Shown in pieces: positions 23,963 through 32,915 of a stretch of DNA of 37,742 nt. The translations under genes and the position numbers were made by a program. Numbering within the stretch: position 1 is the stretch's first letter; each line of letters starts with the position of its first letter. The notes below the pieces were generated by a model. It was not told the DNA's origin, did not search any database, and worked only from the letters and a program-made list of their open reading frames with translations. Source of the stretch: Alphaproteobacteria bacterium (GTDB taxonomy: Bacteria; Pseudomonadota; Alphaproteobacteria; UBA6615); assembly GCA_027297685.1 (NCBI GenBank), contig JAPUHN010000357.1, forward strand, positions 1 to 37,742, in the 5' to 3' direction.

Positions 23963-25393
23963 ATGACCGGATCGACCCCCAGCCAGTTTAAAGAAAATGC
24001 CGTTCGCCAGCTCGCCGATAAGGATCTGCGAGCGGCCCTAACTAAAAGCAAAGGCCATTTCACCGGTGGCCGGCAGAACGCAATGGACAGGCTGCCGGAA
24101 TTCGACGCGTTGCGTGACCAGGCGCGCGATATTAAAGACCACGTCCTGGAAAACCTCGATTTTTATCTGGAGACTTACGAAGAAAACGTCATCTCCAGCG
24201 GCGGTACCGTGCATTGGGCGCGCACTGCAAAAGACGCACAGGACATCGTTCTCGAAATCTGCCGCTCGGTCGGGGCGACGTCGGTCAACAAAGGCAAATC
24301 GATGATCGGCGAGGAGTGCGACATTAACGAAGCGCTCGAGGCGGCCGGCATCCGTGCCGTCGAGACCGATTTGGGCGAATACATTATTCAGATCCGCAAC
24401 GAACGGCCGAGCCACATCATCGCACCCGCGGTCCATCTTACGAAATCCCAGGTGGAACAGAGTTTTCGCGAGACCCATACCCATCTCGACCCGGACCGGG
24501 TTCTTGAAGAGCCGGCGGCGCTTCTCGAAGAGGCGCGCACAGTGTTGCGCAAAAAATATTTCGAGGCGGAAGTCGGCATCACCGGTGCTAATTTCCTGGT
24601 GGCAGAAACCGGCTCTTCGATCATCGTCACCAACGAAGGCAATGGCGATTTGTCGCAATTGCTGCCGAAGGTGCACATCGTTCTGGCGAGCATCGAAAAG
24701 GTGGTGCCGACGTTGGAGGATGCGTCGACCCTGTTGCGGGTATTGGCGCGCTCGGCGACCGGACAGGAGTTCAGCGTCTACACCACCGTGTCGACGGGCC
24801 CCCGCCGCGCCGGTGACCCGGACGGGCCTGAACAGTACCATGTCATCCTGCTCGACAATGGGCGAACCGGCATGCTGGGGACGGAATTTCAGGACATGTT
24901 GCGCTGTATCCGGTGTGGCGCGTGCATGAACCACTGTCCAGTGTATCAATCGGTTGGCGGCCATGCCTATGGCTGGGTCTATCCGGGTCCGATGGGTGCG
25001 GTACTGTCGCCCAGTCTGCTTGGTGTCAGCGAAGCCGGACATTTGCCCAACGCCTCGACGTTTTGCGGGCGCTGCGAGGAAGTTTGCCCGGTGCGCATAC
25101 CGTTGCCAAAAATGATGCGGCACTGGCGCGAAAGGGAGTTCGAGCGCCACCTCACGCCGCGCGCGGCGCGCATGGGCATTCGCGCTTGGGCCTTTGTCGC
25201 CCGGCGCCCGGCGCTCTATCAGTGGGCGACCGGATTGCAAATGCGGGCGATGGCATGGATGGGGCGTCGTCGCGGCCGTTTTTCGAGCGTTCCCCTGGCC
25301 AAAGGCTGGACCAAATACCGTGAGCTACCGGCGCCCGAGGGCAGGACGTTTCAGCAGCAGTGGGCCCAGCAGCAAAAGGCGGGGCGGCGGTGA
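23963..25393 (+). CDS. lutB: lactate utilisation iron-sulfur protein LutB
   Basis: LutB (LldF) is the large iron-sulfur subunit. The 476 residues have an N-terminal LUD domain, including the GATSVNKGKSMIGEE and IVTNEGNG segments, and two ferredoxin-type clusters: CIRCGACMNHCP at about 315-326 and CGRCEEVCP at about 368-376. A basic C-terminal region follows. It starts at ATG 23963 and its stop overlaps the lutC start by one base (TGATG). The enzyme complex passes electrons to the quinone or cytochrome pool in known examples; the acceptor here is unknown. Confidence 0.94.
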   Translation: MTGSTPSQFKENAVRQLADKDLRAALTKSKGHFTGGRQNAMDRLPEFDALRDQARDIKDHVLENLDFYLETYEENVISSGGTVHWARTAKDAQDIVLEICRSVGATSVNKGKSMIGEECDINEALEAAGIRAVETDLGEYIIQIRNERPSHIIAPAVHLTKSQVEQSFRETHTHLDPDRVLEEPAALLEEARTVLRKKYFEAEVGITGANFLVAETGSSIIVTNEGNGDLSQLLPKVHIVLASIEKVVPTLEDASTLLRVLARSATGQEFSVYTTVSTGPRRAGDPDGPEQYHVILLDNGRTGMLGTEFQDMLRCIRCGACMNHCPVYQSVGGHAYGWVYPGPMGAVLSPSLLGVSEAGHLPNASTFCGRCEEVCPVRIPLPKMMRHWREREFERHLTPRAARMGIRAWAFVARRPALYQWATGLQMRAMAWMGRRRGRFSSVPLAKGWTKYRELPAPEGRTFQQQWAQQQKAGRR

Positions 25394-26103
25394 TGACGGC
25401 GTCGCGCAACGATATTCTCGAAGGCATTCGCCGTTCGCTGGGCCGTAGCGGGCCAGTCGACGGCGAACGCGCTGCTGAATTGCGCGAACGGCTTGCCAAT
25501 CCTAAGCGCAACCTCGTGCCGGCCCGCGCCGACCTTGCCGAGGCCGCCCTGGTCGACCTGTTTCAATCGATGGCCGAAGACGTTTTTTCCACGGTCGACC
25601 GGGTCGCCGATATGGCTGCGGTGCCGGGGGCGCTCACCGATTATCTCAAGCGTGAGAACCTACCGGCGCAAGTCGTCATGGCGCCCGATGGCTCGCTCGA
25701 TGGCGCGCCGTGGGAGGACGAACCGCTGCTCGAAATCCGCCGCGGGCTGCCCCTGGAAAGCGATATGGTGAGCGTTACATCGGCGCCGGCAGCGGTTGCT
25801 GAGACCGGTACTCTGGTCATGTTTTCCGGTGCCGATCACCCTTCGACCCTGAATTTTCTGCCCGAAACCCATGTCGTGGTGTTGCCGGCCGACCGGGTCA
25901 CCAAGACTTATGAGGATGTGTGGGATCTGCTACGCCAACGAATGGCCGACAGCGAGAATGGACTCAACGGAATGTTGCCGCGGACGGTAAACATGATCAC
26001 CGGGCCGTCGCGCTCGGGCGACATTGAACAAACCTTGTTGCTGGGCGCCCATGGCCCGCGCCGCCTGCATATCATTCTGGTGGCCGCCGACAATACGCCA
26101 TGA
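25393..26103 (+). CDS. lutC: lactate utilisation protein LutC (LUD domain)
   Basis: LutC (LldG) is the small LUD-domain partner of LutAB. The 236 residues begin MTASRNDILEGIRRSLGR, typical of the family, and the LUD core has TSAPAAVAETGTLVMFSG (about 135-152), LPETHVVVLPADRV and ITGPSRSGDIEQTLLLGAHGPRRLHIIL. This last block is the most conserved part. It starts at ATG 25393, sharing one base with the end of lutB, and its stop overlaps the smr start (ATGA). Confidence 0.93.
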   Translation: MTASRNDILEGIRRSLGRSGPVDGERAAELRERLANPKRNLVPARADLAEAALVDLFQSMAEDVFSTVDRVADMAAVPGALTDYLKRENLPAQVVMAPDGSLDGAPWEDEPLLEIRRGLPLESDMVSVTSAPAAVAETGTLVMFSGADHPSTLNFLPETHVVVLPADRVTKTYEDVWDLLRQRMADSENGLNGMLPRTVNMITGPSRSGDIEQTLLLGAHGPRRLHIILVAADNTP

Positions 26104-26732
26104 GCGGGCGTTCACGAGGAAAGCCGCCCCTGGGAAAGCCACCCCCGGGAAAACCGCGCTCGAAAACGCCGATAACGGAGACCGGTCCCGAAACGGACAC
26201 CGCTCTCTTTCAGCGCACGATGGGCGGGGTGCAACCGCTAAAGAAAAAGCGCTTGCTGGAATCCTCGGCACAGCCTGACCTGGCAACCGCGAAACCCATC
26301 GCCGGCGCGAAGGCGAAGCGCCGTCGCGCCGCGCCGTCGGTGCAAACGCGCCCGCGCACGCCACAGCCGGCGTTGTTAAGCGCCGATGGGTTCGCGGGCG
26401 TTGACAAGCGTACGGTCGAACGGATGCGCCGTGGAAAGCTACCGATCGATGCGCGGCTCGACTTGCACGGGAGTTATCAGGATGCCGCTCAGGCGGACCT
26501 CGACGCCTTCATATCCAGTTGCGCTGCGACGGGGTGCCGGGTCGTTCTGGTGATCACCGGCAAAGGGTCGGTCCGCGAGGGCGGTGGCATATTGCGCCGT
26601 CGTCTGCCCGATTGGCTCAACCAGCCGGCATGCCGGCCGCATGTTTTGGCCTTTGCGACAGCACGTCCGGAACACGGTGGCAGTGGCGCATTTTATGTTC
26701 TGTTGCGCCGCCGCCGCGATGGCCGGACGTGA
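26100..26732 (+). CDS. Smr domain protein (MutS2-like small endonuclease domain)
   Basis: The 210-residue protein has a charged, Pro/Lys/Arg-rich N-terminal half that looks unstructured, and a C-terminal Smr domain with LDLHGSYQDAAQADL (about 120-134) and ITGKGSVREGGGILRRRLPDWL (about 151-172). Smr domains are nicking nucleases or RNA/DNA-binding folds; in E. coli SmrA/SmrB type proteins the activity has been linked to nucleic-acid cleavage at ribosome collisions (SmrB). Substrate here is unknown. Smr is conserved downstream of mltA in this group, so it is likely the native neighbour; the overlap with lutC shows coupling to the inserted lut genes. It converges on the cyclase gene with 21 bases between. 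Confidence 0.9.
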   Translation: MSGRSRGKPPLGKPPPGKPRSKTPITETGPETDTALFQRTMGGVQPLKKKRLLESSAQPDLATAKPIAGAKAKRRRAAPSVQTRPRTPQPALLSADGFAGVDKRTVERMRRGKLPIDARLDLHGSYQDAAQADLDAFISSCAATGCRVVLVITGKGSVREGGGILRRRLPDWLNQPACRPHVLAFATARPEHGGSGAFYVLLRRRRDGRT

Positions 26733-26753
26733 CGACGGCCGAGCCGAAGCCCA

Positions 26754-27536
26754 CTAATCGAACATGGCGACGGCGCGAATAAATCCTGCCGACGCGGCCT
26801 TGATCTTCCACGGGAAGCAGCTGACGGTGAAGCCCTTGTCGGGCAGCGTTTCCAGGTTCAACAGCTTTTCCATGTGACAGTAGGGCTGCTCGATACCGGC
26901 CCAGTGGCCCTGCCACACCTTGCTGGCGTCGTGGTCCTTGTCCCACTGCTCCTTGGCGAACTTGAACGGCGCATCCCAACCCCAGGCGTCGATGCCGGTG
27001 ACGCGCACGCCATGGTCGCGGGTCAGATAAAGGGTCGCCTCTCTGCCCATGCCGATACCGTGGTCGTTATATTCGTTGGTGCCGTAATATTCGCTCGCCT
27101 TAGTGTTCACCAACACAATGTCGAGCGGTTGCAAGTCGTGGCCGATGCGCTTCAGTTCCGCTTCGACGTCGTCGGGCTGAACCACATAGCCATCGGGTAA
27201 ATCGCGGAAGTCCAGTTTCACGCCGGGGCGGAAAAACCAATCCAACGGCAGCTCGTCGATTGTCTGCATCGGGTTGCCGTCCTTGTCGACCGAGTGGTAG
27301 TGCCACGGCGCGTCGATATGGGTGCCGTTGTGGGTAGTCAACGTAATCACTTCCCAGGCCCAGCCCTCTGCGCTCGGCAGATCGGACGGCTTCATACCGT
27401 CGAAAAAGCTGGCCATAGCCTCGGCGTTTTGTTGCTGGCTCACATACTCGATCTTCGGCCGCATGATCTCCGGATCGCAGATGGTTTCGTTGTCGAGCGG
27501 CATTGAGATATCGACAATCTTTGACGGCATTTGCAT
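26754..27536 (-). CDS. cyclase family protein (kynurenine formamidase-like fold)
   Basis: The 260-residue protein belongs to the metal-dependent cyclase/KynB superfamily. The signature THNGTHIDAPWHYH (about 68-81) supplies His/Asp metal ligands (His73, Asp75, His79). The start is ATG 27536 with GGAGA seven bases upstream. The protein lacks a signal peptide. Family members include arylformamidases and isatin or polyketide hydrolases, so substrate is not determined; a tryptophan-pathway role is not supported by neighbours. Long length and a Trp-rich C-terminal half (WGWDAPFKFAKEQWD) match a distinct subgroup. It is isolated: convergent with smr and 107 bases from the hslU stop. Confidence 0.85.
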   Translation of the reverse strand: MQMPSKIVDISMPLDNETICDPEIMRPKIEYVSQQQNAEAMASFFDGMKPSDLPSAEGWAWEVITLTTHNGTHIDAPWHYHSVDKDGNPMQTIDELPLDWFFRPGVKLDFRDLPDGYVVQPDDVEAELKRIGHDLQPLDIVLVNTKASEYYGTNEYNDHGIGMGREATLYLTRDHGVRVTGIDAWGWDAPFKFAKEQWDKDHDASKVWQGHWAGIEQPYCHMEKLLNLETLPDKGFTVSCFPWKIKAASAGFIRAVAMFD

Positions 27537-27643
27537 GACAGTTCTCCCCAGAATTTTCGGTTATGGGGCACTCTACGCCGCCAGCGATTGTGTGCAAACC
27601 GCCGGGCCCGCTCGAATAGGCGAACGGACCAGGGCGGGCGGTC

Positions 27644-28957
27644 CTACAAAATAAACCTCGACAGATCGGCGTTCTTGGCCAACTCTTCGACCCGCTCCCG
27701 GACCATCTCTTCGTCGATGACGATGGTCTCGCCGCCGCGGTCGGTAGCGGTGAAGCTGATATCGTCGAGCAGGCGCTCGATCACCGTGTGCAGCCGCCGC
27801 GCGCCGATATTCTCCACGTTCTGATTGATCTCGGCGGCCAGGTTGGCGAGCGCATCGATCGCCTCTTCGGTGAATTCGAGGGTTACATCTTCAGTTTTCA
27901 GTAAGGCGACCGACTGGCGGATCAAGCTGTTTTCCGGTTCGCGCAGGATCCGGCCGAAATCCTCGCGGGTCAGCGCCTTTAACGCGACGCGGATCGGCAG
28001 GCGGCCCTGCAATTCGGGCAGCAGGTCCGACGGTTTGGCCAAATGGAAGGCGCCCGAGGCGATAAACAGGATATGGTCGGTTTTGACAGCGCCGTATTTG
28101 GTGACGACGGTTGTGCCTTCGATCAGCGGCAGCAAATCGCGTTGCACGCCTTCGCGGCTGACATCGGCGCCGCCGACGCGCTCGCTGCGCGCCGTGATCT
28201 TGTCGATCTCGTCGAGGAAGACGATGCCATTGTTCTCGACCGAATGGAGCGCTTCCTGGACGATTTTGTCATCGTCGAGCAGCTTGTCGGATTCGTCCGC
28301 CATCAAAACTTCGTAGCTTTCCACCACGGTCAGCCGGCGCGGCGCCGAGCGTTGACCGAACGCCTTGCCGAGCATGTCGTTCAAATTAATCATGCCCATT
28401 TGCGAACCTGGCATGCCGGGAATGTCCATGGTAGGCAGCTGAAAGCCGCCATGGTCGGCAACATCGACCTCGATTTCCTTGTCGTCCAGCTCGCCACGCC
28501 GCAGCTTGTCGCGAAACGATTGGCGCGTGGCTTCGCTCGAGTTTTCGCCGACCAGGGCGTCGAGAACCCGTTTCTCGGCGTTGACTTCGGCCTGTACGCG
28601 GACTTCCTTGCGCCGCACCTCACGGGTCATCATGATCGCCTGCTCGACCAGGTCGCGAATGATCGATTCGACATCGCGGCCGACATACCCCACTTCGGTG
28701 AATTTGGTGGCTTCGATTTTGATGAAGGGCGCATTGGCCAACTTCGCCAGCCGCCGCGAAATTTCCGTCTTGCCGACGCCGGTCGGCCCGATCATCAGGA
28801 TATTCTTGGGCAGCACTTCTTCGCGCAGATCGTCGGGTAGCTGCTGACGGCGCCAGCGGTTGCGCAAGGCCACCGCGACCGCCCGTTTGGCATCGTTCTG
28901 GCCGATAATGAAGCGGTCGAGTTCGGAGACGATCTCGCGCGGGGTAAAGTTGGTCAT
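27644..28957 (-). CDS. hslU: ATP-dependent protease ATPase subunit HslU
   Basis: HslU is the AAA+ unfoldase of the HslUV protease. From ATG 28957 ([20 protein letters not shown]) it has 437 residues. Walker A is GPTGVGKTE (57-65), Walker B is IVFLDEIDK (about 250), and the pore loop motif GYVGRD follows the sensor region. The I-domain insertion lies between about 110 and 240. The C-terminal LSRFIL tail docks in HslV. The start overlaps the hslV stop by four bases (ATGA). It is expressed together with hslV leftward, divergent from the hisB gene. Confidence 0.97.
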   Translation of the reverse strand: MTNFTPREIVSELDRFIIGQNDAKRAVAVALRNRWRRQQLPDDLREEVLPKNILMIGPTGVGKTEISRRLAKLANAPFIKIEATKFTEVGYVGRDVESIIRDLVEQAIMMTREVRRKEVRVQAEVNAEKRVLDALVGENSSEATRQSFRDKLRRGELDDKEIEVDVADHGGFQLPTMDIPGMPGSQMGMINLNDMLGKAFGQRSAPRRLTVVESYEVLMADESDKLLDDDKIVQEALHSVENNGIVFLDEIDKITARSERVGGADVSREGVQRDLLPLIEGTTVVTKYGAVKTDHILFIASGAFHLAKPSDLLPELQGRLPIRVALKALTREDFGRILREPENSLIRQSVALLKTEDVTLEFTEEAIDALANLAAEINQNVENIGARRLHTVIERLLDDISFTATDRGGETIVIDEEMVRERVEELAKNADLSRFIL

Positions 28958-29514
28958 AGGCTCTCGATCGTCAGATTGGTGTTGGTAAAGACGCAAATGT
29001 CGGCGGCGATGGCCATGGCGCGCTCGGCGACTTCGCGAGCCGTCAGCTCGTCCTGGTCGACCAAAGCCCGCGCCGCGGCCAGGGCATAATTGCCGCCAGA
29101 GCCGATCGCGATAATGCCGTCGTCGGGTTCCAGCACGTCGCCGGTGCCGGTGAGCACCAGCGAAGTTTCCTTATCGGCCACCGCCATCATTGCTTCGAGC
29201 CGGCGCAAATAGCGGTCGGTGCGCCAATCCTTGGCCATTTCGACGCACGCGCGGGTGAGTTGGCCGGGGTGCTGTTCCAGTTTCGATTCCAGGCGCTCGA
29301 ACAGGGCGAAGGCATCGGCCGTTGCACCGGCAAATCCAGCAATCACGGAGCCGTCGCCAAGCTGACGCACCTTGCGCGCCGTTGACTTGATTACGGTGTT
29401 GCCGAGGGTGACCTGGCCGTCGCCGGCGATGACCACCTGATCGCCCTTGCGGATCGATAGGATGGTGGTGCCGTGCCATTGGTCGGGGCTGTTGCCGTTA
29501 TTTGCCATATACAT
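28954..29514 (-). CDS. hslV: ATP-dependent protease peptidase subunit HslV
   Basis: HslV is the N-terminal-threonine peptidase of HslUV. The mature N-terminus is Thr16 in [22 protein letters not shown], preceded by a short propeptide, and catalytic Lys48-type residues lie in [12 protein letters not shown]. The start at ATG 29514 is chosen because GGA lies seven bases upstream; ATG 29508 and TTG 29526 are alternatives. The protein is about 186 residues. It forms a two-gene operon with hslU. The promoter must lie in the 241 bases between hslV and hisB. Confidence 0.95.
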   Translation of the reverse strand: MYMANNGNSPDQWHGTTILSIRKGDQVVIAGDGQVTLGNTVIKSTARKVRQLGDGSVIAGFAGATADAFALFERLESKLEQHPGQLTRACVEMAKDWRTDRYLRRLEAMMAVADKETSLVLTGTGDVLEPDDGIIAIGSGGNYALAAARALVDQDELTAREVAERAMAIAADICVFTNTNLTIESL

Positions 29515-29755
29515 TCGCTTGTCCAATATCTAGCGGGCATTAATTTGCAGGTCGATTATGGCCTAAACCGCGGCACAGGGCACTCTCCGGCACCGCCCTC
29601 CATTTGGTCATTTGTGCGCCGCCGTCAAGCCCAGCGCCTGGCCTGTAGCCTTACCCGGGGCCTAATCCGGGGCCTAACCCGGGATAGTATTGGCGAACGG
29701 TCCCTGCTATGTAGGCGCCGCACCGCTGCCCGCTGAGGCGCTGCAGGAGCCTACA
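29515..29755. promoter_or_regulatory. divergent region hslV / hisB with 12-base repeats
   Basis: These 241 bases should carry divergent promoters for hslVU and the histidine genes. No reading frame is convincing. A 12-base repeat (TTACCCGGGGCC, TAATCCGGGGCC, TAACCCGGGATA) runs from 29652 to 29687, about 70-100 bases before the hisB start. Promoter hexamers could not be placed with confidence. Confidence 0.4.
29652..29687. repeat. three 12-base degenerate tandem repeats upstream of hisB
   Basis: Three units of 12 bases, TTACCCGGGGCC, TAATCCGGGGCC and TAACCCGGGATA, are contiguous. The core CCGGGGCCTAA occurs exactly twice (29655-29665 and 29667-29677). Their function is unknown; an operator cluster is one possibility. 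Confidence 0.6.
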
Positions 29756-30394
29756 ATGAGCATTCACGAAGTATCCGAAGGCCGTGATCAAGACGGCCGC
29801 TCGGCAACCGTTACACGGCAAACCCGCGAAACCGATATTTCGGTAACGGTCAATTTGGACGGCACCGGCGCCTACGACGTCGAGACCGGAATCGGCTTTC
29901 TCGACCATATGCTCGAGCAGCTGTCGCGCCATAGCCTGATCGATCTGCGGGTGCGCGCGGTGGGCGATTTGCATATCGACTTCCACCACACCACTGAAGA
30001 CAGCGGTTATGCAATCGGCCAAGCGATCAGCGAAGCGCTCGGCGAGCGCCGCGGCATTCGCCGCTACGGCGCTGCGATGATACCGATGGACGAAACCTTG
30101 ACCCGGGTCGCCCTCGACGCCTCCAATCGGCCCTATCTGGTGTGGCGGGTCCCGTTCACGCGCCCGAAGCTGGGCGATATGGACACCGAATTGTTCCAGG
30201 AATGGTTCAAGGCATTTGTCCAGTCGGCCGGCCTCACGCTGCACGTGGAAACGCTGTATGGCGAGAATAATCACCATATGGTCGAGTCCTGTTACAAGGG
30301 TTTGGCGCGCTCGCTGCGCCAGGCCATCGAAATCGATCCGCGCCGCGCGGACGCCGTTCCGTCGACGAAAGGCGTGCTCGGCGGGTCGATGTAG
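29756..30394 (+). CDS. hisB: imidazoleglycerol-phosphate dehydratase
   Basis: HisB dehydrates imidazoleglycerol phosphate to imidazole-acetol phosphate. It is monofunctional at 212 residues, without the fused phosphatase domain of enterics. The metal-binding motifs are [19 protein letters not shown] and ENNHHMVES, with the C-terminal [11 protein letters not shown]. The ATG at 29756 has AGGAG seven bases upstream, so the longer frame from 29690 is rejected. It opens the histidine cluster; the next gene is not a histidine gene. Confidence 0.96.
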   Translation: MSIHEVSEGRDQDGRSATVTRQTRETDISVTVNLDGTGAYDVETGIGFLDHMLEQLSRHSLIDLRVRAVGDLHIDFHHTTEDSGYAIGQAISEALGERRGIRRYGAAMIPMDETLTRVALDASNRPYLVWRVPFTRPKLGDMDTELFQEWFKAFVQSAGLTLHVETLYGENNHHMVESCYKGLARSLRQAIEIDPRRADAVPSTKGVLGGSM

Positions 30395-30433
30395 CGGCGG
30401 CGAACGTGATCCCCGTTAGACAGACGGGCGCAC

Positions 30434-31306
30434 ATGCCGGTATCTGACCAACAACTGGCGACCGACGCGAGCGCGGAAAAGCGCGACGACGGCGTTCCCG
30501 GTGCGCTACCTACCTACGTCACCGCAGCCCGCCATGGCCCCCTCGTGCGCGCCCGTAAATGGCTGATCGACGCCATGGTGGCCAAGCGTAGCCGCCAGGC
30601 GCGCCGGATTCTGGAAGCGAAACCGGAGTTGTGGGCGTTGATGACGCGGGTTGCCGCCGGGACCGCGGTGACCGGGGCGTCCTATTCCGATTATCTGACG
30701 CTTTATGAGCAGGTTCGCGCCCACAGACCGCGGGAAATTCTCGAATGCGGCACCGGAATCTCGACCGTCGTGCTGGCTCAGGCGTTGCGCGACAACGCGT
30801 CCGAAGACGGCGGGACGCCCGGCCGCGTGACATCGATGGAGGACGATGCCGACTGGTATCGGACCGCGTGCGCGCGGCTTCCTGACGCGGTAGCTGACAT
30901 TGTCGAGATCGTCCACAGCCCGAAGGCGGACGGATTTTTCAAGTGCTTCCGCGGCGTGTGTTACGAGACCTTGCCAGACCGTCCCTACGACTTTGTGTTT
31001 TCCGACGGCCCCGACCGGCATTCTCCGGTCAACGGCGACAAGTTGTTCAACCTCGATTTAATCAACGTGGTGTGCCGCTCGGAGCGGCCGGTGCGCGCCG
31101 TCGTCGACAATCACTATCTGACATTCTATGTCTTGCAGAAGGTTTTCGGGCTCGACAAAGCGCGCTACAGCATCAGTCACAAATTGATGTTCGTCGGTCC
31201 GATTACAAAACACGATGTGCGTCATTTGAAGAAAGAAACGTTCGTGCCCGACCTGCGCTTGTTTGGGACGACCGAGCTGAAACTTCGCATGACCCTCGAC
31301 GATTGA
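30434..31306 (+). CDS. putative SAM-dependent methyltransferase-like protein
   Basis: I do not recognise a named family. The 290-residue protein has a class I Rossmann-like core. The glycine loop EILECGTGIS (101-110) resembles motif I, DDADWYRTACARLP follows where motif II would be, and YDFVFSDGPDRHSPVNGDKL (185-204) resembles an O-methyltransferase motif IV. A predicted helical N-terminal region with many Arg and Lys residues precedes it. There is no membrane segment. Substrate and even SAM use are inference. It sits between hisB and the DUF2628 gene, with no strong ribosome site, and is probably cotranscribed. This is not a usual histidine-operon member. Confidence 0.6.
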   Translation: MPVSDQQLATDASAEKRDDGVPGALPTYVTAARHGPLVRARKWLIDAMVAKRSRQARRILEAKPELWALMTRVAAGTAVTGASYSDYLTLYEQVRAHRPREILECGTGISTVVLAQALRDNASEDGGTPGRVTSMEDDADWYRTACARLPDAVADIVEIVHSPKADGFFKCFRGVCYETLPDRPYDFVFSDGPDRHSPVNGDKLFNLDLINVVCRSERPVRAVVDNHYLTFYVLQKVFGLDKARYSISHKLMFVGPITKHDVRHLKKETFVPDLRLFGTTELKLRMTLDD

Positions 31307-31322
31307 CGGCGGGAGGTGGCAG

Positions 31323-31703
31323 GTGAAAACCTTTAGTGTGCAGATCTTGCCTTGGTCCTCCGCGAGCGATGGCGATGTGGTGTTGATCGTGGAGGGGTTC
31401 AGTTGGCCGGCGTTATTCTTCGGTCCGTTCTGGGCCCTTTGGCACGGCATGTGGCGAACCGTGATCGTCCTGTTGGTGATCGCGGCATTGATTAGCGGCG
31501 GCGGCGCCTTAGCCGGGCTCGCTACCGAGTTAGTGTCAGTCCTTCAAATTTTCGTCCAGATTGGCCTTGGTCTGTGGGGTAACGATCTACGCCGCGCGGC
31601 GTTGGCCCGACAAGGCTACGTTGAGCGCGCAGTGGTTGCTGGCCGTAACGGCGAAGAAGCCGAACATCGCTATTTTACGGTTACCGCGCAGGACGAGGTT
31701 TAG
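31323..31703 (+). CDS. DUF2628 family membrane protein
   Basis: The 126-residue protein begins with a short cytoplasmic strand region, then FSWPALFFGPFWALWHGMWRTVIVLLVIAALISGG, the typical DUF2628 hydrophobic hairpin, and a third hydrophobic segment (VLQIFVQIGLGLWGNDLRRAAL). Function is unknown. Homologues are frequently found between hisB and hisH in alphaproteobacteria, so it is a normal neighbour. The start is GTG 31323 with GGAGG about seven bases upstream. It is ten bases before hisH. Confidence 0.88.
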   Translation: MKTFSVQILPWSSASDGDVVLIVEGFSWPALFFGPFWALWHGMWRTVIVLLVIAALISGGGALAGLATELVSVLQIFVQIGLGLWGNDLRRAALARQGYVERAVVAGRNGEEAEHRYFTVTAQDEV

Positions 31704-31712
31704 GAACACACA

Positions 31713-32369
31713 ATGCAAACGGTCGCCATCGTCGATTACGGCTCGGGCAACCTGCGCTCGGCAGCCAAGGCGTTCGAGCGCATGGCAGCCGAGACCGGAC
31801 TTGCCCGAACCATTACGGTAACCGCGGACCCTGCCAAAGTCGCGGCGGCCGACCGTGTGGTCTTACCGGGGGTCGGCGCCTTTGCCGATTGCCACCGCGG
31901 CGTGACCGAACCACCTGCCATGAGAGCGGCGCTGGAGACAGCGGTAATCGAAATGGCCCGGCCCTTTCTCGGCATTTGCGTCGGCATGCAGCTGATGGCG
32001 ACACGCGGCCTCGAGCACCGCGAGACCCCCGGATTCGATTGGATCGCGGGCGATGTGGTGGCCATCGAGCCGTCGTCGCCGGAATTGAAGATCCCCCACA
32101 TGGGCTGGAACGAGCTGAACATCCTGGCGTCGGCGCATCCGGTTTTGGACGGGCTGGCGCCCGGCGGTATCGCGCCGCACGCCTATTTTGTCCACAGCTA
32201 TCACCTGGCGGCCACCGATAGCCGCGACGTATTGGTGACGGCCGATTACGGCGGACCGATTACCGCGATGGTGGGCTGCGACAACATGGTTGGCACCCAA
32301 TTCCATCCTGAGAAAAGCCAAGCGATGGGCTTGCGCCTGATTGCCAACTTTCTCGATTGGTCGCCCTAG
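31713..32369 (+). CDS. hisH: imidazole glycerol phosphate synthase, glutamine amidotransferase subunit
   Basis: HisH hydrolyses glutamine and passes ammonia to HisF. The 218 residues contain the class I triad: the nucleophile Cys in [11 protein letters not shown] (about 88-98), and His/Glu in TQFHPEKSQ (about 195-203). The N-terminus [11 protein letters not shown] and [12 protein letters not shown] are characteristic. The start ATG 31713 follows GGAACACACA, a modest ribosome site. The partner hisF lies two genes downstream, with GNAT and hisA between. Confidence 0.96.
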   Translation: MQTVAIVDYGSGNLRSAAKAFERMAAETGLARTITVTADPAKVAAADRVVLPGVGAFADCHRGVTEPPAMRAALETAVIEMARPFLGICVGMQLMATRGLEHRETPGFDWIAGDVVAIEPSSPELKIPHMGWNELNILASAHPVLDGLAPGGIAPHAYFVHSYHLAATDSRDVLVTADYGGPITAMVGCDNMVGTQFHPEKSQAMGLRLIANFLDWSP

Positions 32370-32391
32370 TGCACGGAGTCGCTTGAAAATC

Positions 32392-32907
32392 ATGGCTGAT
32401 ACTCTTGTCGAGCGCCTGTCGGAGTTCCGCGGCAACGACCTCGCCGATCTGTGCGACGCGGCGGAAGAGACAATCACCGCGGGGGGCGGTTTCGGCTGGT
32501 TGAGGCCGCCGCGCCGCGACGTGATGGAGGCCTATTGGCGCGGTACGCTATTGGTGCCCGGACGTACGGTGTTCGTGGGCCGGCTCGATGGCGTGATCGC
32601 CGGTTCGGCCCAGCTCAACCGGCCGCGTTCGAACGCCGAAGCGCAATCGTTTACGGTCACCGTGAGCACATTCTTCTTGGCGCCGTGGGCACGCGGCCAC
32701 GGTTTGGCTCCGGCGATTCTTGAGGCTTGCGAGGAATTAGCCCGCCGCGAAGCCTACACAGTACTCAATCTAGATGTTCGTGAGACCCAGGATCGTGCCA
32801 TTCAGCTATTCGAAGAAAGCGGCTACACCCGGTGGGGCGTGCACCCGAAATACGCTCGTATTGCCGGCGAATATGTGCGCGGCTTTTACTATACGAAGGA
32901 CCTTTAG
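32392..32907 (+). CDS. GNAT family N-acetyltransferase
   Basis: The 171-residue protein has the GNAT fold: [19 protein letters not shown], then the acetyl-CoA pyrophosphate loop [18 protein letters not shown] (100-117) after the beta-4 strand [12 protein letters not shown], and the later [28 protein letters not shown] at 32383 with GGAG four bases upstream is an alternative start; the ATG is kept because the extra residues are not conserved-looking. Substrate is unknown. It lies between hisH and hisA, and its stop is eight bases before hisA. It may be an accessory passenger of the operon. Confidence 0.85.
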   Translation: MADTLVERLSEFRGNDLADLCDAAEETITAGGGFGWLRPPRRDVMEAYWRGTLLVPGRTVFVGRLDGVIAGSAQLNRPRSNAEAQSFTVTVSTFFLAPWARGHGLAPAILEACEELARREAYTVLNLDVRETQDRAIQLFEESGYTRWGVHPKYARIAGEYVRGFYYTKDL

Positions 32908-32915
32908 CCGGCGTC

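Noticed and set aside
24038-25240. A 400-codon open frame on the minus strand opposite lutB
   Set aside because: It is a shadow of the strongly supported LutB frame: no family motif, unusual Arg/His/Gln-rich composition, no ribosome site, and it is wholly antisense.
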